DNA of 32,500 bases from Mesostigma viride (Eukaryota > Streptophyta > Mesostigmatophyceae > Mesostigmatales > Mesostigmataceae): positions 1-32,500 of the forward strand of contig RPFO01001032.1 of NCBI GenBank assembly GCA_009746045.1, given 5' to 3'. The number at the start of each line of letters is the position of its first letter. The first letter of the stretch is position 1. Shown piece after piece: positions 24,931 to 32,500 of this stretch. Below the pieces are notes generated by a model that ran no database searches, had not been told where the DNA came from, and saw only the letters and a list, made by a program, of their open reading frames with translations. Position numbers and translations under genes: made by a program.

Positions 24931-25235
24931 CTGCAACCCACCGACACCGTTTGATATACATTTCTCACCGTCAACGGCCGTTGGCTTGAAAAAACAACAA
25001 GAATTTTAAGATTTATTACGCGCACAAAGCACACACTAGTTTTCAGTCTCCAACGGCCGTTGGCGCACGAAAAATGTTTTATTATGCATTTATTAATTAC
25101 ATCCATGGTGCCACGTGGCAAACCACACCCTACTTCCGGGTGCGAAGAAAATCAAACGCTAATTTGCAAGTTCCAACGGCCGTTGGCGCAAGAAAATCAC
25201 ACCCAAAATGCCTTCAGTCGCAGAATCCATTCCCC
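24931..25235. repeat. Duplicated intergenic block, copy 2
   Basis: Second copy of 24058-24340, with palindromes at 24971, 25050 and 25173 and CCACGTGG at 25111. Slightly longer, with extra sequence around 25130-25170. Confidence 0.85.
24971..25186. promoter_or_regulatory. Cluster of three palindromes plus G-box, copy 2
   Basis: TCAACGGCCGTTGG at 24971 and CCAACGGCCGTTGG at 25050 and 25173; CCACGTGG at 25111. Upstream of the ATG at 24930. Confidence 0.5.
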
Positions 25236-25300
25236 TCACGCAGTCGAACAGGGGTACTGTTCCCCCAGCGCGGACATCGCCTCACAAATCGCCCTTGGGT
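25200..25300 (-). pseudogene. Decayed 3' end related to the gene at 24313
   Basis: On the minus strand this reads AICEAMSALGEQYPCSTA and then a stop, against AVREVMYALGQEYKFECVTD in the gene at 24313. The shared 3' flank (CTGCGACTGAAG…GGGTGTGATTTTC) follows. It lies just past the stop of the MYND gene and seems to be the remnant of a tandem copy. Confidence 0.55.
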
Positions 25301-25314
25301 ACGATTCAGTCCCA

Positions 25315-26105
25315 TCAAAAAACCTTGAACATTTCACCTTTGAACTTGAAATGCACTTCACCCCCCATCCGAATTACAAGTCCGGCCAAATTGACACCAG
25401 ACCAGCTGTCTGTAACGTCGCCGTGCATAGTGCTGAGAGACTTTCTCGCCTCACGATACTTGGTACACCACTTCTTGTGTTCCTCCCAGTCCGCACGCTG
25501 GCATTCGGCAGCACAATACCGGACGTCTCGACAACCCCCGCACTTGCGGTGGACACCCTCCATCACAGAGCACGCCTGATTCGAGCAACACTTTGGAAGC
25601 GAGCCGAGCATCGGCCCTCCCACCCCCGGGAGAACGATCATCCGTGAAAACGTCAATTTCACGTACTCGGAATTCCCGAATGTAAAATGGAAACCTTCAA
25701 ACCCCCCCCCTCTACTCTCGCCGATACGGTCAATCTCGGCTGCGCCTCACTCGCGTCTGGAAATTTCCCCCACTGGTCTTTCTCCCACTGGTCCCACCCA
25801 ACCTTTCCGACATACGACACCAGAAGTCGAAACTCGACGTCTCGATTGAGTGGAACCCGATCCGCCGGCGTGGGCTTGTAGAATCCGCCAGCCAAGGCGA
25901 AGTACATGTCCAGCAACTGGAGATTAATCTGTCGTCCTACTGAGGCGAACGAGTCATACACGACCAAAACCGCAAACTGGCGACCCAGGCGCTTCTCGTG
26001 CTGCCGTACCCATCCGTGGATCTCGCGAGCCCGGTTAAGTACGTTTGCTGCCACGCAGGCAATCGCAGCGCGGGTCGAAGATTCCAGCTCGCCCGTCTCC
26101 GCCAT
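25315..26105 (-). CDS. MYND zinc-finger protein, copy 1 (frame broken at C9)
   Basis: Starts MAETGELESSTRAAIACVAA. The N-terminal domain (LGRQFAVLVVYDSFASVGRQ, then REFRLLVSYV-like VEFRLLVSYVGKVG) matches the gene at 30128. A C9 tract at 25702-25710 breaks the frame. One more base joins it to FEGFHFTFGNSEYVKLTFSR and the C-terminal MYND finger: CCSNQAC, KCGGCRDVRYC, AAECQRADW, EEHKKWC. All the expected C-C, C-C, C-C and H-C ligands are present. MYND fingers bind proline-rich peptides in partner proteins. The N-terminal domain is not recognised. About 264 residues after correction, close to the 258 of the paralogue, which argues for an intact gene with a consensus error. Confidence 0.8.
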
Positions 26106-26161
26106 CCCTCCCCTGCGCCAATTGGCACGTGCGTAATACGTAAGTAATGTTTTTCAAGTCT

Positions 26162-27835
26162 AACGGCCGTTGGCTCACAACCCCCCTGTGGGAAGGGTGG
26201 ATGCCTTACGAACCATTCAACCACATCTTTATGCTCAGCTAGATTTTTGGAGGCCTTTCTTGGAAGGCACATGGTAATAACCATTACTAAGCTGCATGAA
26301 AGACAGATCCTGCCTTACTGCCACCAAATGAAAAGAATGAAATGCACATGATAATGTTTTTCCAATTCCAACGGCCGTTGGCTCACAACCCCCCTGTGGG
26401 AAGGGTGGATGCCTTACGAACCAGTCAAGCCCCATCTTTATGCTCAGCTAGATTTTTTGGAGGCCTTTCTAGGAGAAAAATGGTAAATAGCCACCACTAA
26501 GCTGCATAAAAGACACATCCTGCCTTACTGCCACCAAATGAAACGAATGAAATGCACATGGTAATGTTTTTCAAGTCTAACGGCCGTTGGCTCACAACCC
26601 CCCTGTGGGAAGGGTGGATGCCTTACGAACCATCCAACCACATCTTTATGCTCAGCTAGATTTTTGGAGGCCTTTCTTGGAAGGCACATGGTAATAACCA
26701 TCACTAAGCTGCATGAAAGACACATCCTGCCTTACTGCCACCAAATGAAAAGAATGAAATGCACATGATAATGTTTTTCCAATTCCAACGGCCGTTGGCT
26801 CACAACCCCCCTGTGGGAAGGGTGGATGCCTTACGAACCAGTCAAGCCCCATCTTTATGCTCAGCTAGATTTTTTGGAGGCCTTTCTAGGAGAAAAATGG
26901 TAAATAGCCACCACTAAGCTGCATAAAAGACACATCCTGCCTTATTGCCACCCAATTAAACGAATGAAATGCACATGGTAATGTTTTTCGAGTCCAACGG
27001 CCGTTGGCTCACAACCCCCCTGTGGGAAGGGTGGATGCCTTACGAACCATTCAACCACATCTTTATGCTCAGCTAGATTTTTGGAGGCCTTTCTTGGAAG
27101 AAAAATGGTAATAACAATCACTAAGCTGCATGAAAGACACATCCTGCATTATTGCCACCAAATGAAACGAATGAAATGCACATTTTATTGTTTTTCCAAT
27201 TCCAACGGCCGTTTGCTCACAACCCCCCTGTGGGAAGGGTGGATGCCTTATGAACCATTCAACCACATCTTTATGCTCAGCTAGATTTTTGGAGGCCTTT
27301 CTTGGAAGAAAAATGGTAATAGCCACCACAAAGCTGAATGAAAGATACATCCTGGCTGATTGCCAACCCACTCAAAGGAATGAAATGCACATGTCCAACG
27401 GCCGTTGGCTCACAACCCCCCTCTGGGAAGGGTGGATGCCTTACGAACCATTCAACCACATCTTTATGCTCAGCTAGATTTTTGGAGGCCTTTCTTGGAA
27501 GAAAAATGGTAAATAGCCATCACTAAGCTGCATGAAAGACACATCCTGCCTTATTGCCACCCAATGAAACGAATGAAATGCACATGATAATGTTTTTCCA
27601 ATTCCAACGGCCGTTGGCTCACAACCCCCCTCTGGGAAGGGTGGATGCCTTACGAACCAGTGAAGCCCATGTTTATGCTCAGCTAGATTTTTTGGAGGCC
27701 TTTCTTGGAAGAAAAATGGTAATAGCCACCACTAAGCTGCATGAAAGACACATCCTGGCTGCTTGCCACCCTATCAAACGAATAAAAAGCATATGATAAT
27801 GTTTTTCCAATTCCAACGGCCGTTGGCTCACAACC
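26162..27835. repeat. 209-bp satellite, 8 units, each with the palindrome
   Basis: Units start at the palindrome at about 26160, 26369, 26577, 26785, 26994, 27202, 27395, 27604 and 27813. The period is 208-209, except one 193-base unit. Each runs CTCACAACCCCCCTGTGGGA, then CTTTATGCTCAGCTAG, then GGAGGCCTTTCTTGG, then AAAGACACATCCTGCC. Units 1 and 3 share the leader CAAGTCTAACGG and GGAAGGCACATGG; units 2 and 4 share CAATTCCAACGG and AGGAGAAAAATGG. The array is therefore partly dimeric (about 417 bp). The short open frames within it are repeat artefacts. Confidence 0.95.
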
Positions 27836-28174
27836 CCCTTCGGGTAGAGGCCTTACGGACCAGTCAGAAAGTGTCCACCAAGCTGTTCCCCCCACACCCA
27901 CAGTTGTCCTTGTCCACATACCTTTCCAGTACAGTTGTCCTCAGCTTCTCAGCAACGGGCGACTCCTCTCCTTTCTGCCTTGACAGATATCACATAAACA
28001 AAACACGATCACGAGAGCATCAGGATTGTTAGAGGTTTCCTCCATCGCAAAACCGTAAGATACACACACCTCAAAAACCAACTTTCTTGTCCTCCCAAAT
28101 AACATATGTTTTTAAATGTAAAATAAATCACATTCATATTCTGTCACTTGATTTAACCACACAAATTTTCAGGT

Positions 28175-28188
28175 CCAACGCCCGTTGG
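28175..28188. promoter_or_regulatory. Variant palindrome
   Basis: CCAACGCCCGTTGG, one central mismatch from the consensus, with the usual AGGT in front and CAT behind. Confidence 0.4.
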
Positions 28189-28219
28189 CATTACGCCTCT
28201 TCCCGGTAAAAGAGTATTT

Positions 28220-28426
28220 ATTGCTCCAACCCCACAAAAAACTCGTTCCGGACCTGATCGAAGCGAAGAGCACTGGCAGGGATCGGAGTCGAGCCAGATT
28301 TGTGTGCGGAACATGATGGCTGGCCTACCTCACTCCCCAACATCAATGTGGACCTGGGTTCGAACCCTGTCAGTGCTATTCGCTTCGAACAGTTCCGGAA
28401 CGAGTTTTTTGTGGGTGTGGAGCAAT
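28220..28426. mobile_element. Fold-back element with 62-bp inverted arms
   Basis: Left arm 28220-28281 and right arm 28365-28426 are inverted copies with six mismatches by eye (both start ATTGCTCCA from the outside). The 83-base loop side of the right arm contains GGGTTCGAACCC, which matches the RNA polymerase III B-box consensus on both strands. No target duplication was recognised. It could be a MITE, or two tRNA-derived SINE ends in inverted orientation. Confidence 0.6.
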
Positions 28427-28631
28427 AATGTCGACATTTTCAGTCTGTTCAGCCTAAAAAAATCACAAGCAGATGCGACGGCCCCTCCATTAAACAAATT
28501 ATCCACCACTGTTGCGCTACACTAGCAATGTTTGTCAAGGTCCAACGCATCAAATAAATCACAACCATTGGTCACTCCATTTAACAAAATACCCACAACT
28601 TTTTAACCACACTAGAAATGTTTTTTGAGGT

Positions 28632-28645
28632 CCAACGGCCGTTGG
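28632..28645. promoter_or_regulatory. Palindromic MYB-like site
   Basis: Perfect CCAACGGCCGTTGG in the spacer past the 3' end of the F-box gene. Confidence 0.45.
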
Positions 28646-28818
28646 AATCCAAAAAATGCCGAATTCATGTCAAATTTATATATATGTGACAGTTGACAGA
28701 ATTCGAGATAATTAAATTATCAAAGCCAGCTTTAGCCATCAGCCTTACCCATCAGCAAAAATTGGCGAATTTCATTCAATATTAGAATTCAAAATTTATT
28801 AATGAAATTTATGTTTCA

Positions 28819-29770
28819 TCATTCAACCTCTTCAGAATCCTCATCCAAACACAACATCATGTCCCCTTTCCACTTGTACATACTACTCTCGGCCAAATAC
28901 AGCAAGCGTGCCTTCTTCCCCCCAAAAAACTTGAGATAATCCGGTGTGAAGATTGTTCCGCTGAGGACCTGCATAGCTAACTCCACCAAAACGCTTGCCA
29001 TATCCTCCTCCCTACACCTCCTCTCTAATAAGGCCTTCATGTCTGCGTTCTCATCAAATCCCATGATCAGAACTGCACATGCCATTCCTCCCCCCTCCAG
29101 AGGCAGCCCCTCCAAAAGCTTCACCCATTCTGCCTCCCTACGCGCTCTCCTCCCCGGAGGAAAAAAAATGTCCTCATCCGGGTCATAAGGAGTATCGCAG
29201 AACCAGAAAATGCTCCGTAACCCCCATAGTTCATAATTATCGTACAAGTCATCCATTTCCTTTCCCAATTGGCGTAAGCGAGCTGTCCACCCCCTCCAAT
29301 TCCTCTCCAACACACGTCTCCTCTCAGCACGCTCGGACCTGAACAACCCTCCCATCGTCCTTGCTCGTGCATGTCCCTCTGGTGCTGGCTGGCGTCCTAA
29401 CACCTCCTCAACTTCTTCACAATATACCTTAAAATACATTCCCCTTGTGACGAGTGTGTAGGGGGTGATATCAGCGCTTGCACACTTTACTTGCCCGCCA
29501 TACAATTCTCGGAAAAGAGACTCAGTTATCAATGTACGAGGACCATCCCCGAATGCGTCCACGAACCCAGAAATTAACTTAAAGCTGAATTGGGGTTCAT
29601 ACCTCCCCGACACCGCTTCCCTAGCCCCTCTACAAACTGCTTCAAAGCGGGCTACGTCGGGCGCCTCCATAAAAGCTGCGACTTCGGTCCAAATTTCCCA
29701 CGGCAGTGAGATATCCCCTTCCATTATCGGCCCCGACGTCAAACTTGTCCCCTCTGCACATAACATACAT
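28819..29770 (-). CDS. F-box protein
   Basis: About 316 residues from ATG 29770 (MLCAEG); a second ATG at 29722 starts MEGDISLPWEIW just before the domain. The F-box is ISLPWEIWTEVAAFMEAPDV then ARFEAVCRGAREAV. It matches the pattern L-P-x-E-I-(x)n-L-x(4)-D-x(2)-R-x(2)-V-C-R. F-box proteins recruit targets to SCF ubiquitin ligases through Skp1. The C-terminal part (TPDYLKFFGGKKARLLYLAE, acidic end DEDSEEVE) should select the substrate but matches no LRR, kelch or WD pattern I can see. The frame is open beyond 29770 to 29841, where it meets a palindrome variant (CTAACGGCCGTTGG at 29845). Confidence 0.75.
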
Positions 29771-29844
29771 CGACGTCCATCCTTAAAAAAAATGAGGTTT
29801 TGTCGGAAAGAAAATATGCAAACGTTAGGCGAGGTTTCCAATCC

Positions 29845-29858
29845 CTAACGGCCGTTGG
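29845..29858. promoter_or_regulatory. Palindromic MYB-like site upstream of F-box gene
   Basis: CTAACGGCCGTTGG, 75 bases upstream of the F-box gene ATG at 29770. CTAACGG keeps the YAACGG core. Confidence 0.5.
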
Positions 29859-29908
29859 GTCACTAATTGTTGTTTAACCCACTACAGTCGCATGAGAGAA
29901 AACGAAAG

Positions 29909-30042
29909 TCAATTTTATTCCAATTTCAAAGTGAAAGGAGAATTCACTATTACACCATTTTACAACACAAATCAGGTCAATTTTATTCCAATTTCAAAGT
30001 GAAAAGAGAATTCACCATTACACCATTTTACAACACAAATCA
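29909..30042. repeat. 67-bp tandem duplication
   Basis: Two copies (29909-29975 and 29976-30042) starting GTCAATTTTATTCCAATTTC, differing at about two bases. In the spacer before the 3' end of the MYND gene. Confidence 0.9.
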
Positions 30043-30127
30043 GGACTACATACACAAATTTCAAACCCAAAATGCGTCCAGTTTTCCAGCCTCAAAAGCA
30101 AATTATTACTCTACATTTCCAGTTTTT

Positions 30128-30904
30128 CTATGAGGAAGAACCGTAGTAGAAGGTGAAGGAGAAGTCAACCTCAGAGAAGTCGACCTCGGTTCCATCCAGT
30201 ATGGTCGTCCTGTTTACCCCCCTTATCACCCCTGCCAGCCCCTCCCTTGCTTGCCTCAGACGTTCGCATCTATCCTTATGCCTACTCCAGTCAGCACGCT
30301 GGCACTCCTCACTGCAATATCTGGCATCCCTACATCCTCTACACCACTTCTGAGGGCCTGTGTCGCACCCACACCCCTCCTTGGAGCAATTTCGCATACC
30401 ACGCATGGGAGCCCCATCCCTCACGATCGGGTCAGAGAGCAAGAAAAAGTTCATGTTGAGGGGTACTTCTGCCCCTACACACGCATCAGCCCTCACGCGC
30501 AGGGAAGACGTAACATTCGGGTAAAATGCGCGCCCGTAGGTGCACCCAAGCTGAGCCCCTTCCTCTTCCCCCAACTCTATCTTTGGCCCCTTTGTAATGA
30601 ACGACACCAAAAGGCGGAACTCCCTCGTTGGGTCTATTGGCGCTCTTAGATCCATCTGTGGTACGAAAAAACCCTCTTGAATACAGAAGTTCATATCAGC
30701 TAGCTGGGCGTACATAACCCTCTCCATTTGGCTGAACGAATCAAACGCCAATAAAACGGCCAAGTGGCGGCCTGTCTTCTCCTGCGCGACACGAACTTCC
30801 TCGAATATGACACGCGACAGAAAGCGAACTTGTTTGTAAACGTTTTGAAGGACGCTTCCGTAGACTTCATTCACGATCTCGGACTCATTCGCGATCTCGG
30901 CCAT
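30128..30904 (-). CDS. MYND zinc-finger protein, copy 2 (258 aa)
   Basis: ATG 30904, MAEIANESEIVNEVYG. Intact frame. The N-terminal domain (TGRHLAVLLAFDSFSQMERV, REFRLLVSFITKG) aligns with the gene at 25315. The C-terminal MYND finger reads NCSKEGC, KWCRGCRDARYC, SEECQRADW, SRHKDRC, with all seven Cys and one His in place. After the finger comes LRQAREGLAGVIRG and an acidic end. The paired domains suggest a lineage-specific MYND family. MYND fingers usually mediate protein-protein contacts. The N-terminal domain is unnamed. Confidence 0.85.
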   Translation of the reverse strand: MAEIANESEIVNEVYGSVLQNVYKQVRFLSRVIFEEVRVAQEKTGRHLAVLLAFDSFSQMERVMYAQLADMNFCIQEGFFVPQMDLRAPIDPTREFRLLVSFITKGPKIELGEEEGAQLGCTYGRAFYPNVTSSLRVRADACVGAEVPLNMNFFLLSDPIVRDGAPMRGMRNCSKEGCGCDTGPQKWCRGCRDARYCSEECQRADWSRHKDRCERLRQAREGLAGVIRGVNRTTILDGTEVDFSEVDFSFTFYYGSSS

Positions 30905-31084
30905 CTTTTTCAGGGAAAAAACGAACAAAAAGATTTACATCGCGGCCAAAAAAACGCGTTTTCCCATTAGTGTGTTTGCCTAATTTATTGTAATCATTCA
31001 TTTTTAAAACAGTCAGGTCCTTCACAACCTCAGAAAATGATTTCATTAAATTGGCATATACATTTAAAAACATCTTAGGTCGCA

Positions 31085-31339
31085 CTACTTTTTGCGTTTC
31101 AGTTTACGTTTGTTTCCCGGTTGAATAAAGTTGACACCATCCCCTTCATCGTCGGAAATTAAGGCCGGCATTTCGTCCACTTCAGCTTGTACATCATCTT
31201 TTTTCATCACAACCATGGCTGGAATTGAATCCCAAAATTTCTCAATCGCTCTAACAACTTCGGCTGGCAGTTTTTTGGCCCCCCGTTCAACTGCCTCTCT
31301 CTCCTGGTTCGACACCGAAACGTCCTTGTCTTTCTCCAT
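31085..31339 (-). CDS. Small protein with basic C-terminus (84 aa)
   Basis: ATG 31339, MEKDKDVSVSNQEREAVERG, then LPAEVVRAIEKFWDSIPAMV, an acidic stretch (ISDDEGDGVN) and a strongly basic end NKRKLKRKK that could be a nuclear signal. No family recognised. A palindrome lies about 109 bases upstream (31448). Confidence 0.45.
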   Translation of the reverse strand: MEKDKDVSVSNQEREAVERGAKKLPAEVVRAIEKFWDSIPAMVVMKKDDVQAEVDEMPALISDDEGDGVNFIQPGNKRKLKRKK

Positions 31340-31918
31340 TGAAAAAAACTGCACGTGAAGCACAACTGGCACAACCAATGTAAGTAAACCTAGTAACTTC
31401 AGGGGCGGATTAATTCATCAGCCGGAGTACAATTTTATTTTACAACGCCAACGGCCGTTGGCATTACAGCAATGAAGTTAAGATAAAAACGTCGTAATGC
31501 AACGGCTGATAAAACTGGCGTATAATCAATAACGCAAAAAAAATTGGCAAGAACTTTTTTTTGGAGGTCCAACGGCCGTTGGCATCACGTAAATCACAAC
31601 AGCAATGATGGAAACTGATTTTGCAAGTCCAACGGCCGTTGGCATCAAGAAAATCAGAAGAGGGAGCGACTGCCCAAAAAACGCATAATAATAAAACAAG
31701 TACCTTGCAGGTGGTTGACAGACGCGAATCTTGTGTGGCGACGTGGAATCTGCAAGGAATGCGCAAAAACGTTGCAATCAGAATTACAAGGATTACATAT
31801 TTTCCACATTTAGTTTTTCAGGTCCAACGGCCGTTGGCATGAGATTAATAAGAATACCACTACATGCGTGTGAGAAAATTGTGCCGGGTGACAGAATTAA
31901 ATCCAAGTTGCCCAGCAG
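31340..31918. other. Non-coding spacer with four palindromes
   Basis: No gene seen. The palindromes are listed separately. Otherwise AT-rich, ordinary sequence up to the G-rich array. Confidence 0.45.
31448..31836. promoter_or_regulatory. Four palindromic MYB-like sites
   Basis: Perfect CCAACGGCCGTTGG at 31448, 31569, 31629 and 31823. The last three share GTCC before and CAT after the palindrome. Upstream of the small gene at 31085 and close to the start of the G-rich array. Confidence 0.5.
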
Positions 31919-32500
31919 GTGGGAGGGAGGGAGGGAGGGAGGGAGAAAGGGAGGGAGGGAGGAGGAGGGAGGGAGGGAGGGAGGGAGGGAGGAGGGGAGG
32001 AGGAGGGAGGAGGAGGAGGGAAGGAGGGAAGGAGGGAAGGAGGGAAGGAGGGAAGGAGGGAAGGAGGGAAGGAGGGAAGGAGGAAGGAGGGAAGGAGGGA
32101 AGGAGGAAGGAGGGAAGGAGGGAAGGAGGGCAGGAGGGAAGTAGGGAAGGAGGGAAACAAGGAAGGAAGGAGGGAAGGAGGGAAGGAGGTAAATTAATTA
32201 ACGGAAGGGAAGAAGGGAAGGAGGGAAGGAGGGAAGGAGAGAAGGAGGGAAGGAGGGAAGGAGGGAAGGAGGGAAGGAGGGAAGGAGGTAAATTAATTAA
32301 CGGAAGGGAAGAGGGAAGGAGGGAAGGAGGGAAGGAGAGAAGGAGGGAAGGAGGGAAGGAGGGAAGGAGGGAAGGAGGGAAGGAGGGAAGGAGGGAAGGA
32401 GGGAAGGAGGGAAGGAGGGAAGGAGGGAAGGAGGAAGGAGGGAAGGAGGGAAGGAGGGAAGGAGAGGAAGGAGGGAAGGAGGGAAGGAATTAACGGAAGG
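31919..32500. repeat. G-rich GGGA/GGAAGGA microsatellite, runs off window
   Basis: Starts with GGGAGGGAGGGAGGGAGGG, then (GAAGGAGG)n-type units. A longer interruption, GTAAATTAATTAACGGAAGG, occurs at 32189 and 32288, and the start of another copy is near 32485. This marks a higher-order period of about 99 bases. The frames across it are low-complexity (Gly/Arg/Glu/Lys) and not taken as genes. The start matches the G-quadruplex pattern G3N1-7 repeated four times. Confidence 0.95.

Larger units (their letters stand above)
27836..28818. other. Non-coding region with fold-back and palindromes
   Basis: No supported gene. Contains a variant palindrome (28175), a long inverted repeat, a diverged pair of roughly 105-base segments (about 28480-28545 and 28585-28645, each with CTCCATT-AACAAA…CACTAG-AATGTTT…GGTCCAACG), and a perfect palindrome at 28632. 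Confidence 0.5.

Noticed and set aside
26235-27919. Family of 60-100 codon minus-strand frames with SFMQLS and GLQKSS words
   Set aside because: They follow the 209-bp satellite period exactly and are produced by it.
28350-28385. tRNA gene around GGGTTCGAACCC
   Set aside because: Only the T-arm-like B-box is recognisable; no acceptor stem, A-box or anticodon arm can be folded by eye, and it lies in an inverted repeat.
31731-32493. Gly/Arg/Glu/Lys-rich frames in the G-rich array
   Set aside because: Pure microsatellite translation in several overlapping frames with no independent support.

Overview
The window looks like nuclear DNA of a photosynthetic eukaryote, probably an alga; I cannot resolve the lineage. 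Three things point there: GT-AG introns with readable branch points, a broken piece of a plastid-type rpoB gene, and a full-length tyrosine-recombinase (DIRS/PAT/Ngaro-type) retrotransposon. Nearly all host genes lie on the minus strand. Many open frames are broken at C/G homopolymers, and in the clear cases adding one base restores the frame, so I read most of these breaks as consensus errors rather than biology.

Layout. 1-162: 3' end of an ankyrin-repeat gene or pseudogene (+). 959-13953, perhaps to 14595: one large spliced minus-strand gene. Its exons are 13953-13655, 6011-4891, 4182-1895 and 1775-959. All three main introns have GT-AG ends and matching phases. Intron 1 is 7.6 kb and is almost entirely a 7-kb CAAGGA hexanucleotide array plus a 46-bp palindromic tandem array; intron 2 holds a second 46-bp palindromic array. 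The very long uninterrupted reading frames across 6.6-13.6 kb are artefacts of the stop-free hexamer. 14046-14449: piggyBac-like MITE. 14608-14872: 79-bp tandem repeat. 15035-15137 and 20527-20847: two halves of a plastid rpoB fragment, split by the 5.39-kb retrotransposon at 15138-20526 (gag, then RT-RNase H-tyrosine recombinase, with split direct repeats).

21-31.4 kb: a run of compact minus-strand genes. They comprise three proteins with C-x(2,4)-C-x(n)-C-x2-H fingers, two paralogous MYND-finger proteins, an F-box protein and several unrecognised small proteins. Among them lie an 8-copy 209-bp satellite (26162-27835), a fold-back element (28220-28426) and segmental duplications. From 31919 to the window end is a G-rich GGGAAGGA-type repeat.

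The unifying signal is a 14-bp palindrome, CCAACGGCCGTTGG. It recurs dozens of times outside exons: in both intronic arrays, in the 209-bp satellite, and singly between genes. Each arm contains YAACGG, the recognition core of MYB proteins and of the plant MSA (M-phase) element. Half-sites of the same word also sit in the 5' terminal repeat of the retrotransposon. The proposed reading, which is inference, is a genome-wide family of palindromic MYB-type sites spread on several unrelated repeats, with the retrotransposon carrying similar sites.
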